A stretch of DNA of 38,790 bases. Source: Chloroflexota bacterium (lineage in GTDB: Bacteria; Chloroflexota; Chloroflexia; QHBQ01). Position numbers and translations under genes: made by a program. Below the pieces are notes generated by a model, which was given only the letters and a program-made list of their open reading frames with translations, searched no databases and had not been told where the DNA came from. Position 1 is the stretch's first letter. Each line of letters begins with the position of its first letter. Below are positions 1 through 8,120 of this stretch, in pieces. The DNA lies in assembly GCA_025355955.1 (NCBI GenBank), contig JANXYP010000387.1, forward strand, positions 1 to 38,790, read 5' to 3'.

Positions 1-130
1 GAACCGTTGTTCGCCCTGCCTCAATCTATAGCGGCTTCAGCGTGCGGTACAGGTTGGGGTCGAACACTCTGGCGAACCGTTGTTCGCCCTGCCTCAATCC
101 TATCGCGGCACCCACGCTGGGGAGCTTTTT
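1..130. repeat. two copies of the GCGAACCGTTGTTCGC dispersed hairpin repeat
   Basis: The same stretch, starting at the hairpin half GAACCGTTGTTCGCCCTG and continuing through CCTCAATC and TAT(A/C)GCGGC, occurs at positions 1 and 74, giving a period of 73 bases. It belongs to the hairpin family found in most intergenic regions of this window. The open frame across it (7-231) is a by-product of the repeat and is not a gene. The first copy is cut by the window edge. Confidence 0.8.
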
Positions 131-213
131 GCCGCGATAGCTCCAACATAGGGTGGGATTTATCACGCCCAAGCAGCCGACTTTGCAACAAACCTATTTT
201 TATGCAATTTACC

Positions 214-242
214 TTGCGCCTGCATAAGTGACACGCTATACT
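214..242 (+). promoter_or_regulatory. promoter of the Rieske gene (leaderless)
   Basis: TTGCGC at 214-219, a 17-base spacer and TATACT at 237-242. Only six bases separate the -10 hexamer from the ATG at 249, so transcription should start at or within a base of the start codon. No Shine-Dalgarno is possible on such a message. Confidence 0.7.
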
Positions 243-248
243 TGTGCC

Positions 249-710
249 ATGGGCAAGATTGACGCAATCACAACCGAGGGCAGCAGCCTGAGCCGCCGCG
301 AGTTCATCACTCGCAGCGCCAGGGTAGGGCTGGCGGCTGGCACGCTAGTGGTTGCCGCCAACGTGCTGGCTGCCTGTGGAAGTTCCAACCCACCCCGCTA
401 TGTGCCAGTCGGCAATCTAGCCGACTTCCCCGCTGGAGCAGTCGTGACCAAGACTGTTACCGATGCCAATGGCAATAACGCCACCATCTTCGTCGAAAAC
501 ATCGCCGGTCAAGCGCCCCTGATTCTTAGCAGCGTCTGTACCCATAACGGCTGCACCGTGCAATGGGTCGCCGACCAGAGTATCTTCGGCTGCCCATGCC
601 ACGGTGGACAGTACAACATAGATGGCACGGTCAAAGCTGGCCCGCCGCCCGCGCCGCTCACGCACCTCCAGGCCAAGGTGGAGAGTGGCGTGCTATCGGT
701 GCTGGTTTAG
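249..710 (+). CDS. Rieske [2Fe-2S] protein, Tat-exported lipoprotein
   Basis: 153-aa exported electron-transfer protein. The N-terminus has a twin-arginine motif (SRREFI, residues 15-20), a hydrophobic stretch and a lipobox ending in Cys43 (VLAAC), so the mature protein is probably a lipid-anchored, Tat-exported protein facing the outside. The Rieske cluster motifs are complete: CTHNGC at 97-102 and CPCHGG at 115-120, giving ligands Cys97, His99, Cys115, His118 and a disulfide Cys102-Cys117. The disulfide is typical of high-potential Rieske proteins. No cytochrome b or other complex III partner is adjacent, so it may serve an alternative complex or act alone. The start at 249 was chosen because the more upstream start at 228 lies between the -35 and -10 elements. 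It is convergent with the glycerate kinase gene, 34 bases away. Confidence 0.9.
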   Translation: MGKIDAITTEGSSLSRREFITRSARVGLAAGTLVVAANVLAACGSSNPPRYVPVGNLADFPAGAVVTKTVTDANGNNATIFVENIAGQAPLILSSVCTHNGCTVQWVADQSIFGCPCHGGQYNIDGTVKAGPPPAPLTHLQAKVESGVLSVLV

Positions 711-731
711 CAGCAATAAAAAGCCTCTCCC

Positions 732-745
732 TTCAACTTTCAACT
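732..745. repeat. short heptanucleotide repeat (TTCAACT x2)
   Basis: Two copies of TTCAACT (732-745) lie between the Rieske stop and the end of the convergent glycerate kinase gene, overlapping the latter's stop codon. Two units alone could be chance. It is listed because the same unit type, read on the other strand as AGTTGAA, forms a longer array at 38351. Confidence 0.4.
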
Positions 746-2289
746 CACCGCCTCTGCCCAATGATGATGCACAGGTCATTGACGTTGGTGCCACTCGGAC
801 CGGTGATGATTTGCTGGTGGGGCTGGTCCGGCCAGGCAGCGGTGGCGCGTTGGTCGAGCAGTTGCCAGAAGCTGTAGCTATCGTTGGCGGCAAGGTAGGC
901 ATGGGCATCCAGGCCGAGCATGGTAGCACGGGTCACGGTGTCGGTATCGGCGATTGCCCCCGCCGCGCCGCCGCTGCCATCGTCGCCGTCGGTGGCAAAG
1001 GTAGCGATGGTCAGCCGGTAAGCAGCGAGTTGGGCGCGACGTTCGTCGAGGGCTATGGCAGCGGTCAGGGCCAGCTCCTGATTGCGCCCCCCTCGACCCA
1101 GCCCCCGCACTGTCACGCTGGTCTCGCCGCCCAGCACGATCGCCCAGCAATCAGGCGCAGCAAGCTGGTTGGGCGCGATATTGGATACCGCGAAACTGTC
1201 GGCAGGTAGCAGCAGGGCGGGATGTTCGAGGTTGGCACTTAGCCGCTCGACCAGGGTGCTGCCAACCTCTCTGGCTTCGCCGTAGAGGGCCAGGGGTTGT
1301 CGCAGGCTGCTACTACCCACGCTGCTTGCCCCCACCGCCCGCACACTGCCGAGTAGGGCGTGCTGCACTGCTGCAACCGCACTGGCGTTGCTGGCAACAA
1401 TGGCCTGGCGGCAGTTGGCGAATACACTGCTGCCTGGCTTGGGGGTGTCGGGGTGTTCGCCGCGTGCGCCCGCTTCGAGGTGGCGCAGCGCCGCTCTGGG
1501 TAGCGTGGGGCCAACGCCAAGCCGATCGATTACCGCGAGGGCATCGGCGTAGCTGCTGGGGTCGGGGGTAGTCGGTCCGCTGGCAATAATTGCGGGATCG
1601 TCGCCGATCACATCACTAAAGATGATGGTCAGCACCTGCGCGGGCGCGGCCAACCGGGCCAGGCCGCCACCCTTTACCTGTGACAGATGCTTACGCACGA
1701 TATTTAGCTGGTGGATGTCCGCGCCAGCATACATCAGGCTCCGAGTAGTGGCCTGCAGATCGGCGAGGGACAGGCCCGCCGCAGGCCACTCTAGCAGCGC
1801 GGAACCGCCGCCGGAGAGTAGCACGATTAGCAGGTCGTCGGTTTCTGCGCCGAGCGCGAGGCTGACGATGCGGCGGCTGCCCTCCAACCCACGCTCGTCG
1901 GGCAGCGGGTGGCCCGCCTCCTGAATGGCGATGCCGCCAACCCGCTCCGTCCCGCTGCTGAATCCCTCCTTGACGTTGATGCAGCCGCGCAGCTTGTGTC
2001 CAGCGCGATCGAACACCTGCCGTAGCCCCTCGGCCATACCCACCCCCGCCTTGCCTGCTCCAACTACCAGCACCCGTCGGATCTGGCCGAGCTGATAGCG
2101 GGTAGGCTCATCCAGCGGTAGCACTGCGCCATCCGCGCTGTCGGCCGCATCCAGCACGGTAAGGAAGCCCGCGTTGAGCGACAAGGCGCGGGCAACCGCC
2201 GCCTGGGGGTCAGCCGCCCGCAGCGCAGCCGCCAACGCCCCGCCAATTAGTTGATAGTGCAGAGGGTCAACAGGTGGGATTGTCGGCAT
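745..2289 (-). CDS. glycerate 2-kinase, MOFRL/DUF4147 family
   Basis: 514-aa enzyme predicted to phosphorylate D-glycerate with ATP to 2-phosphoglycerate, feeding glycerate from glyoxylate or serine breakdown into glycolysis. Family marks are the N-terminal DUF4147 segment with a GAGKAGVGMAEGL loop (about residues 77-89), the nucleotide-binding GGGSALL (about 160), IIFSDVIGDDPAIIASGPT (about 227-245), and the C-terminal MOFRL domain with GGRNQELAL and a TDGDDGSGGAAGA motif. It is somewhat longer than the usual 420-450 aa, with extra length in the middle of the protein. The ATG at 2289 has an AAGGA Shine-Dalgarno seven bases upstream. It stands alone on the minus strand, convergent with the Rieske gene, and no tartronate-semialdehyde reductase or transporter gene is next to it. 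Confidence 0.88.
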   Translation of the reverse strand: MPTIPPVDPLHYQLIGGALAAALRAADPQAAVARALSLNAGFLTVLDAADSADGAVLPLDEPTRYQLGQIRRVLVVGAGKAGVGMAEGLRQVFDRAGHKLRGCINVKEGFSSGTERVGGIAIQEAGHPLPDERGLEGSRRIVSLALGAETDDLLIVLLSGGGSALLEWPAAGLSLADLQATTRSLMYAGADIHQLNIVRKHLSQVKGGGLARLAAPAQVLTIIFSDVIGDDPAIIASGPTTPDPSSYADALAVIDRLGVGPTLPRAALRHLEAGARGEHPDTPKPGSSVFANCRQAIVASNASAVAAVQHALLGSVRAVGASSVGSSSLRQPLALYGEAREVGSTLVERLSANLEHPALLLPADSFAVSNIAPNQLAAPDCWAIVLGGETSVTVRGLGRGGRNQELALTAAIALDERRAQLAAYRLTIATFATDGDDGSGGAAGAIADTDTVTRATMLGLDAHAYLAANDSYSFWQLLDQRATAAWPDQPHQQIITGPSGTNVNDLCIIIGQRR

Positions 2290-2365
2290 CGGCGTTCCTT
2301 ACCATGTAGCCACCAGGGGTCAATCTCAAGCCTGGGATGTATAAAGCTCATGCTTCTGGGATGTG

Positions 2366-2526
2366 ATACCAAATAGCGGTGGTGCCACTATAGATTGAGG
2401 CAGGGCGAACAACGGTTCGCCCATACAGAACTATAGCCTCGCCTCGGCTAATTGGTATATAGATTTAGCCAGGGCGAACTACGGTTCGCCCCTACAGAAC
2501 ATTAGCATCGCCTCGGCTAATTGGTT
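2366..2526. repeat. palindromic element with AATACCAATTAGC-type ends, about 1.7 tandem copies
   Basis: The first copy runs 2366-2458, from ATACCAAATAGC to GCTAATTGGTAT, with a GGGCGAAC-AACG-GTTCGCCC hairpin at its centre. A second, left-truncated copy follows directly (2459-2526) and ends in GGCTAATTGGTTAT. It belongs to the same family as 10304, 29933, 30090 and 32114. The region 2290-2785 contains no convincing gene. Confidence 0.8.
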
Positions 2527-2534
2527 ATGAGGAG

Positions 2535-2770
2535 TCAATACATCTGCAATGCAAAAAGCCCCCAGCGGGGGTTGGGGGAGAATAGTGGAGCGCTCTCAAT
2601 GGTTATCTTCAGCGTTAACCCAGTTCGAGATTTCTCCACCAACCCCTGCTGAGGGGCGTAGATAATCGCGCTCCCGCCATTTATGTTAACTACCAGTGTG
2701 ATGGCGCTGCACAGTCCCACCAACCCCTCCCAGTGGGAGGGTAGAACATCAGAACTTTGTTTACGAGGCA
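2535..2770. repeat. C/G-rich palindromic repeat cluster (CCCCTCCC...GGGAGGGG type)
   Basis: Contains three G/C-rich palindromes: near 2558 (CCCCCAGCGGGGG), near 2642 (CCCCTGCTGAGGGG) and near 2724 (CCCCTCCCAGTGGGAGGG). The right end, from the last palindrome through ACTTTGTTTACGAG (ending about 2767), reappears almost unchanged at both ends of the element at 38430-38636. The open frame across it is repeat-derived. The related palindrome pair has entered the polA reading frame at 4655-4714. Confidence 0.65.
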
Positions 2771-2785
2771 CTTATGCCTGAAATA

Positions 2786-2922
2786 GCAACGCACCTGCTC
2801 TGCTCCGAACAGGCTGATCTGCGGCACCCGGTTAGCCCCTTATCGCTGCTACCTTTCGGTCCTGACGAGGTTCGAGGCATCCCGCCGCGCAGGGCCTGTC
2901 CGGAGCGGAATAGGCGCGTCGC
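2786..2922 (-). ncRNA. ffs: signal recognition particle RNA (small bacterial type)
   Basis: RNA scaffold of the signal recognition particle, which binds Ffh and targets nascent membrane proteins to FtsY and the translocon. Read on the minus strand, the core GTCAGGACCGAAAGGTAGC matches the universal SRP domain IV: a GAAA tetraloop (2854-2857) closed by CC/GG, with the asymmetric and symmetric internal loops (GTCAGG opposite AGCAGC). The ends pair perfectly over 11 bases (GCGACGCGCCT with AGGTGCGTTGC), and the flanking arms CCGGACAGGC and GCCTGTTCGG continue the rod. About 137 nt, longer than the E. coli 4.5S RNA but without an obvious Alu domain. It has its own promoter (2938-2966). A five-base-pair hairpin follows the 3' end at 2769-2782, without a T run. 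The ends given are those of the terminal helix and may be a few bases off. Confidence 0.93.
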
Positions 2923-2937
2923 TAACTTGCAGTGGTA

Positions 2938-2966
2938 ATTATACCAGATGAGCGGGTTGGTGGCAA
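2938..2966 (-). promoter_or_regulatory. promoter of the SRP RNA gene
   Basis: On the minus strand: TTGCCA (2966-2961), a 17-base spacer and TATAAT (2943-2938) preceded by TGG. The expected start near 2930 lies eight bases before the first base of the terminal helix. A near-consensus promoter fits a highly expressed stable RNA. Confidence 0.85.
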
Positions 2967-2992
2967 GGCAGAGTCAGGTTTTGGATGCGCGT

Positions 2993-3060
2993 TATACCAA
3001 ATAGCCGAGGCACTGCAATTGTTCTGTAGGGGCGAACCGTGGTTCGCCCTGGTTGGTTAT
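2993..3060. repeat. truncated copy of the ATACCAATTAGC palindromic element
   Basis: The left end (ATACCAAATAGCCGAGG) and the central hairpin GTAGGGGCGAACCGTGGTTC are present, but the right inverted end is missing. The remainder up to 3184 shows no gene. Confidence 0.65.
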
Positions 3061-3184
3061 GCAAAAACGCGAGGCGTACCTGCAGGTTTTCCCTCAAACA
3101 AATTGCAGCGTATATGTTGGTTGATAGAGAGGTGGATTTCATCCGCCCTGCTGGGTATCGCAAAACTATGTACTGCACCCCACC

Positions 3185-3213
3185 TTGACGCTGCTAGCCC
3201 CTACAGATATAAT
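3185..3213 (+). promoter_or_regulatory. promoter of polA
   Basis: TTGACG (3185-3190), 17-base spacer, TATAAT (3208-3213). The predicted start near 3220 gives a leader of about 68 bases before the polA start codon. Confidence 0.75.
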
Positions 3214-3287
3214 AACGTAACCGGATTATAAGCCAATATAGGGGTGGGTTGTGTTCGCCCTGCTGACGAATCGAAGGGAGATTAGCC

Positions 3288-6200
3288 TTGACCCTAACCA
3301 CTGCATCAACCATGATGCCCAAGCTGGTACTGGTAGACGCTTACGCGCTCATCTATCGCGCCTACCATGCGGTGCCGCCCACCTTGATGACCTCACGCGG
3401 CGAGAGCGTGAACGCGGTATTCGGCTTCACCGCGATGCTGCTGGATGTGCTACGCAAGGAGCAACCGGAGTATGTGGCGATGGCCTTCGATGTGGGCCGC
3501 ACCTTCCGCGACGATGTGTACGCCGACTACAAGGGTACTCGTCCCGCAATGGCCGACGACCTCCGCGTGCAGCTCATCCGCGTCGAGGAGCTGGTCAACG
3601 CCCTGAACATCCCTATCTATCGGCTACAGGGATATGAGGCCGATGACGTAATCGGCACCCTGGCGAACCAGGCAGTGGATAAGGGCGTGTTGACCCTGAT
3701 CGTGACTGGCGACACCGATATGCTGCAACTGGTGCAACCCACCATCCACGTGATCACGCCGGGGCGCGTCCGCTTCAGCGATGCGCGAGTCTACGATATG
3801 GAAGCGACTGAGGAGCGCTACGGCTTCGCTCCGCCGCTGGTCGCCGACTACAAAGCGTTGATCGGCGACACCTCCGACAACATCCCCAAGATCCCCGCCA
3901 TCGGCGAGAAGACTGCCACCAAGCTGCTGCAACAGTTCGGCCCGGTCGAAGAGATTTATGCCCACCTCGACCAGGTGCAGCCCGCACGCATCCAGCAGAT
4001 TTTGCGCGACCACACCGAGCAGGCCAAGCGCAACAAACACCTCACCACTATTGTCTGCGATGTGCCGCTTACGCTCAATTTGGAGGATTGCCGCACCCGC
4101 GACTATGACCGCGAGGTGGTAATCGAACTGTTCCGCGAACTGGAGTTTCGTTCGCTGGTCAGCAAGTTGCCACGGCCAGGCATGAGGGATGAGGCACGAG
4201 GCGCGAGTGGCAATGAGGTAGGAGCAACCCCCAACCCCCAGCCCACAATTGTCAATGTATATGAGGGCATCGAAATCGAGGGCGAGGCATCGCCGACCGC
4301 CAGCGCCAAGTCGCCCGGAACGCCCATCTTTGCCAGCGGTGGCGGAGTGCTACACCTGCTGCAAGCAGCCAGCCAGGCGGTGCAGGAGGCGCAGGTCGAG
4401 GCCGAGCAGGTGCCAGAGACCAGCCAGGATTATGAGATGGTGACGACCAGCGCCGCGCTGCAGAAGCTGGCCGCCGAGCTGCGCCAGTCGCCCACCGGCT
4501 TCGCCTTCGATACCGAGACCGACAGCCAAGATGCCATCAATGCCAACCTGGTCGGTATGTCGGTGGCGGCTACGGCGGGCAAGGCTTACTACATCCCGGT
4601 GCGCCACAAGCGGGTTAAGCCCGATGTGGCGGCTGATGATGCAGCCACGACCCACCCCCAGCCCCTCCCGACGGGAGGGGAAAATAACCAGCCCCTCCCA
4701 GCGGGAGGGGAGCAGTTGTTCGAGCTGGTGGCGGGGCAATTGGCAGTGGATGAGGTGCGGGATGTGCTGGGGCCGCTGTTTGCCGACCCCAATATCGCTA
4801 AGGCAGCACACAACGCCAAGTTTGACATGGAAGTGCTGAACGGCGCGGGCTTCAGCGTGGCGAACCTCGCCTATGACACCAAGATTGCCGCCTATGTGGT
4901 TGGCGAGTCGTCAACCGAACTGAAGGACCTGGCCTTCATGCGCCTGCACAACGAGATGACCCATATCCAGCAGCTGATCGGCAGCGGCAAGAGCCAGATT
5001 ACCTTCGACCTGGTGGATATGAACCGCGCCGCGCCCTATGCCGCCGCCGACGCGGACATGACCCTGCGCCTGCGCGAGATGCTCACCCCCCAGCTAGAGC
5101 AGATGCAACTGCTGGATTTGTTCAACAAGGTGGAGATGCCGCTGGTGCCGGTGCTGGTGGAGATGGAGCAAAATGGCATTGCCGTGGATGTAACCGCGCT
5201 GCACGGTCTATCGCAGCAGCTAGACGTTCGCATCAAGGCGGCAGAGGAGCAGATATATGCGCTGGCCGGTCACGAGTTCAATGTCGGCTCGACCCAGCAA
5301 CTCGGCAAGGTGCTGTACGAGGAGCGTGGCTTGCACGGACGGGGGCGGACCCAGAGTGGCTACTCCACCGACAAGGAGACGCTGGAGCAACTGCACGACA
5401 TCGACCCGGTATTCATAGATCTGGTACAAGAGTTCCGTAGCATGAAGAAGCTGAAGAACACCTATGTGGACGACCTGGCCGAGCAGGTCAGCCTCCGCGA
5501 TGGGCGGGTGCATACCAGCTACAGCCAGACGGTTGCCAGCACCGGGCGGCTATCGTCCAGCAATCCCAACTTGCAGAACATCCCAGTGCGTACCGAAGTG
5601 GGCAGGCTGGTACGCAAGGCATTCATCGCCGACAACTCCTCCGCCCATCCGCTGGTGGAGCAGCCCAGCACGTTGATGAGCGCGGACTACTCACAGATTG
5701 AGCTACGCCTGCTGGCGGTGATGAGCGGCGAACCCTCGATGCTCGATGCCTTCCGCGAGGGGTTGGACATCCATAAAGCGACCGCCGCCGAGGTGATGGG
5801 TGTGCCGCTCGACAAAGTGACTGGCGATATGCGCCGCCTGGCGAAAACGGTCAATTTTGGCCTTATCTACGGCATGGGCGTTTACGGCCTGGCCTCGCGC
5901 ACCAGCATGACCGCACAGGAGGCCGACGAGTTTATCAAGCGCTACTGGGCGCGCTATCCACGCATCCGCAGCCTGTTCGACCGCACCCTGGCCGAGGCGA
6001 AGGAGCGCGGCTATGTGATGACCCTGCTAGGCCGCCGCCGTTACATCCCGGAGCTAAACTCGCACAACGCCGGGGTACGACAGCAGGGTGAGCGGATGGC
6101 GATCAATATGCCAGTGCAGGGAACGGCGGCGGACATCATCAAGATCGCGATGATTCGGGTATACGATGAACTGAAGAAGAGCAAGCTGGGCGCGAAGCTG

Positions 6201-6362
6201 CTGTTGCAGGTTCACGACGAGCTGCTGCTGGAGGTGCCACGTGCCGAGCTGGAGGAAACCACCAAACTCGTCTGCGACGTAATGGAAGGGGCCATGACCC
6301 TTGATGTGCCGCTAATCGTGGATGTAGCAAGCGGCGACCGCTGGGGAGATATGAAGGAATAG
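3288..6362 (+). CDS. polA: DNA polymerase I
   Basis: 1024-aa repair and Okazaki-fragment polymerase. Domain order: 5'-3' nuclease (about 10-300, with VDAYALIYRAYH and the GDTSDNIPKIPAIGEKTA helix-hairpin-helix), a long linker (about 300-385), a 3'-5' exonuclease domain, then the polymerase. All exonuclease motifs are intact (FDTET with Asp408/Glu410, HNAKFD with Asp513, YAAAD with Asp588), so proofreading is probably active, unlike in Taq-type enzymes. Polymerase motif A DYSQIELR starts at Asp800, motif B is RRLAKTVNFGLIYG, and motif C is HDE at 976-978. The TTG start is preferred because GAAGGGAG lies seven bases upstream; the ATGs at 3312 and 3315 lack a ribosome site. Longer than the usual 880-930 aa because of repeat-derived inserts at about residues 298-312 and 457-475. 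Its stop overlaps the next gene's start by one base. Confidence 0.97.
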   Translation: MTLTTASTMMPKLVLVDAYALIYRAYHAVPPTLMTSRGESVNAVFGFTAMLLDVLRKEQPEYVAMAFDVGRTFRDDVYADYKGTRPAMADDLRVQLIRVEELVNALNIPIYRLQGYEADDVIGTLANQAVDKGVLTLIVTGDTDMLQLVQPTIHVITPGRVRFSDARVYDMEATEERYGFAPPLVADYKALIGDTSDNIPKIPAIGEKTATKLLQQFGPVEEIYAHLDQVQPARIQQILRDHTEQAKRNKHLTTIVCDVPLTLNLEDCRTRDYDREVVIELFRELEFRSLVSKLPRPGMRDEARGASGNEVGATPNPQPTIVNVYEGIEIEGEASPTASAKSPGTPIFASGGGVLHLLQAASQAVQEAQVEAEQVPETSQDYEMVTTSAALQKLAAELRQSPTGFAFDTETDSQDAINANLVGMSVAATAGKAYYIPVRHKRVKPDVAADDAATTHPQPLPTGGENNQPLPAGGEQLFELVAGQLAVDEVRDVLGPLFADPNIAKAAHNAKFDMEVLNGAGFSVANLAYDTKIAAYVVGESSTELKDLAFMRLHNEMTHIQQLIGSGKSQITFDLVDMNRAAPYAAADADMTLRLREMLTPQLEQMQLLDLFNKVEMPLVPVLVEMEQNGIAVDVTALHGLSQQLDVRIKAAEEQIYALAGHEFNVGSTQQLGKVLYEERGLHGRGRTQSGYSTDKETLEQLHDIDPVFIDLVQEFRSMKKLKNTYVDDLAEQVSLRDGRVHTSYSQTVASTGRLSSSNPNLQNIPVRTEVGRLVRKAFIADNSSAHPLVEQPSTLMSADYSQIELRLLAVMSGEPSMLDAFREGLDIHKATAAEVMGVPLDKVTGDMRRLAKTVNFGLIYGMGVYGLASRTSMTAQEADEFIKRYWARYPRIRSLFDRTLAEAKERGYVMTLLGRRRYIPELNSHNAGVRQQGERMAINMPVQGTAADIIKIAMIRVYDELKKSKLGAKLLLQVHDELLLEVPRAELEETTKLVCDVMEGAMTLDVPLIVDVASGDRWGDMKE
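4181..4222 (+). repeat. heptanucleotide repeat inside the polA linker
   Basis: Consecutive heptads CATGAGG, GATGAGG, CACGAGG, CGCGAGT from 4181, followed by GGCAATGAGGTAGG. They encode a linker segment, MRDEARGASGNEVGA, between the 5' nuclease and proofreading domains. The complement (CCTCGTG, CCTCATG) matches the intergenic heptad array at 38641-38682. Confidence 0.65.
4655..4714 (+). repeat. intergenic-type GC palindromes inserted in frame in polA
   Basis: Two copies of CAGCCCCTCCC-RRC-GGGAGGGG, 30 bases apart (4659 and 4689), lie between exonuclease motifs I and II of polA. They encode HPQPLPTGGENNQPLPAGGE, with no frameshift or stop. The same palindrome occurs between genes at 2724, 36540, 38452 and 38583. 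Confidence 0.85.
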
Positions 6363-7861
6363 TGGCCACTAGCAACGAACCAACGCCGCCCGCCGAAGAT
6401 ACTGTAGAGGCACAGTTCATTGCGCCCAACTCACCCAACCCCGAATCGCCGACCACCGCAGAGCCACAACCCACCGTGAGGCAGCGCACCGACTCGACCA
6501 GCCACCCCGCTGCACCCGCACCGGGGTTGTACGAGCCGCTACCGCAGAAGGTGCAGCGGCGCAACTTCACTTTCGGCGTGCTGAACGGGGTGTTCTTCAC
6601 CCTGGTAGGGGCGTTCGTCTCGCCCACCCTGGTGCTGGCCCTGTTCGTCAGCAAACTGGGGGGCAGCAACACCCTGATCGGCCTGCTGCCCGCGATTGCC
6701 AACGGTGGCTACCTGCTGCCCCAACTATTCGTTGCTGGGCGGGTACAGGCGCTGCCGAAATTGATGGGTTGGTATGGCTGGCCGGGGCTGGTGCGCTGCA
6801 TCGCCTACGCGTTGCTTACAGTGGCAGCCCTGTTGCTGGGCGGCGCAACTGGCAATTACGGCCTACTGCTGCTGCTCTTCTTCGTGCTATACACCATATA
6901 CTCGCTCACCTCTGGGCTGGGCGGGGTGCCGTGGATCGTGATGGTGGGCAAGGTGGTGCCGCCACGCCGTCGCGGACTATTCTTCGGCCTACGCAACTTT
7001 GGTGGCAGCATCCTTGCCTTGTTCGCCAGCGGGCTGATCAAGGTGCTGCTCGATGGTCAGGGCGGGCTGGCCTTTCCCATCAACTTCGTGGTCATCTTCG
7101 CCATCACCACTGCACTGGTCGTACTCGGCATCGGCAGCTGGGTGCTGGTCAAGGAGCCAGCGCAGCGCACCTTGCAGAAGGCGATGAGCGTGATGGAGAT
7201 GATCCGGCGCGGGCCGGGTAATCTGCGGGCGGATCGAAACTATCGCTTCTTCCTGATTGCCCGCATCCTGCTGGCGCTGGCGACGATTGCCGACCCTTTC
7301 TATATCGTCTACGCTAGCAAGCAATTGAACGCGCCCGATAGCGTGGCCGGGCTATATGCTGCCGCGCTGACGGTTGCCAGTATCGTCGGCAACCTGGTCT
7401 GGAGTCCGCTCGCCGACTATGCGGGCAACCGCCGCATGATGATGCTGACCGGCGTTGCGGTCACTGCCGTGCCAGCGATGGCGGTATTGATCCCGCTACT
7501 GGCGGCGGCGGGCTGGCTTGGCTGGGTGGTGAATATTCCGGGGGTGAGTGGCTTTACCAGCGCTTTTGGTGGGGCGGCCAGTGTACCGTTCGCCCTGGTG
7601 TTTGTGTTCAGCGGCTTTGCCACCAGCGCATCGGGCATCATCAACAACAACGTAATGCTCAACATCGCGCCGCCGGAACGACGCAGCGAGTACATTGGCT
7701 ATCTCAACACCATCCTGGGAGTGGTCACCTTCATCCCGGTCATCGGCGGCCTGCTAATTGACTGGTTTGGCTTCGTACCGGTCTTTATGGTCGCAGGCGC
7801 ACTGGCGCTTGGCGCAACCCTCTCGGCAATGGGGTTGAGCAACGAGCGGGTAGTGGAATGA
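6362..7861 (+). CDS. MFS-type membrane transporter
   Basis: 499-aa integral membrane protein with about 12 hydrophobic segments. The first 60 residues are soluble and rich in Pro, Thr and Glu, followed by the first helix pair (LNGVFFTLVGAFVSPTLVLAL and NTLIGLLPAIANGGYLLPQL). A basic cytoplasmic loop, VVPPRRRGLFFGLRNFGGS, resembles the MFS loop motif. A longer loop (about 265-290) separates the two halves, and the C-terminal half carries PLADYAGNRRMMML. The GTG start shares its G with the polA stop (TAGTG), so translation is probably coupled to polA. The substrate cannot be told from the sequence. In Chloroflexota such proteins are often annotated only as MFS transporter. The operon with polA is likely positional rather than functional. 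Confidence 0.85.
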   Translation: MATSNEPTPPAEDTVEAQFIAPNSPNPESPTTAEPQPTVRQRTDSTSHPAAPAPGLYEPLPQKVQRRNFTFGVLNGVFFTLVGAFVSPTLVLALFVSKLGGSNTLIGLLPAIANGGYLLPQLFVAGRVQALPKLMGWYGWPGLVRCIAYALLTVAALLLGGATGNYGLLLLLFFVLYTIYSLTSGLGGVPWIVMVGKVVPPRRRGLFFGLRNFGGSILALFASGLIKVLLDGQGGLAFPINFVVIFAITTALVVLGIGSWVLVKEPAQRTLQKAMSVMEMIRRGPGNLRADRNYRFFLIARILLALATIADPFYIVYASKQLNAPDSVAGLYAAALTVASIVGNLVWSPLADYAGNRRMMMLTGVAVTAVPAMAVLIPLLAAAGWLGWVVNIPGVSGFTSAFGGAASVPFALVFVFSGFATSASGIINNNVMLNIAPPERRSEYIGYLNTILGVVTFIPVIGGLLIDWFGFVPVFMVAGALALGATLSAMGLSNERVVE

Positions 7862-7982
7862 GGGCAGAGCCGGGTAGATAATATAAAGCGGATGGGCGCG
7901 ATAAATCCCCGCCCCTGCTGAGATAAATTGGCTGAGGGCGAACGACGATTCGCCTCTACAGAAACAGCACCTACGTCTCTAA
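7862..7982. other. intergenic stretch with one hairpin repeat
   Basis: No gene seen. It carries one imperfect dispersed hairpin (GAGGGCGAACGACGATTCGCC at about 7925-7945, followed by TCTACAGAAA). No clear terminator for the MFS gene is visible. Confidence 0.5.
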
Positions 7983-8106
7983 TATTACAGCCTCAGTTGG
8001 CGTTAATGCGCCAGAATGGTGTAGGGGCGAATCGCATACGCCCTGCCACCCTGTGTCAAAGCCAATCGTAACTACGCTATGTTGCACAGTAAGTGAGGCT
8101 GTAATA
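7983..8106. mobile_element. MITE-like element with TATTACAGCCTCA ends (copy A)
   Basis: A 124-base stretch bounded by perfect 13-base inverted repeats, TATTACAGCCTCA and TGAGGCTGTAATA; the left end continues GTTGG. The interior contains a small TGGCG...CGCCA hairpin and a GTAGGGGCG...CGCCCTG hairpin. It has no coding capacity. Two further copies are at 18665-18765 and, left end only, at 24865. The transposase that would move it is not in the window. Confidence 0.75.
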
Positions 8107-8120
8107 CTAATGGGTATTAC

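Noticed and set aside
7-231. 74-codon open frame at the window start
   Set aside because: Consists of two copies of the dispersed hairpin repeat and runs through the Rieske promoter.
228-248. Upstream start for the Rieske protein
   Set aside because: Lies between the -35 and -10 elements, and the Tat signal fits the start at 249.
2535-2771. 78-codon minus-strand open frame
   Set aside because: Repeat-derived; its first codons coincide with the ACTTTGTTTACGAG repeat end also found at 38626.
2820-2890. Possible tRNA suggested by GAGGTTCGAGGC
   Set aside because: No acceptor or anticodon arms fit; the region is the SRP RNA on the minus strand.
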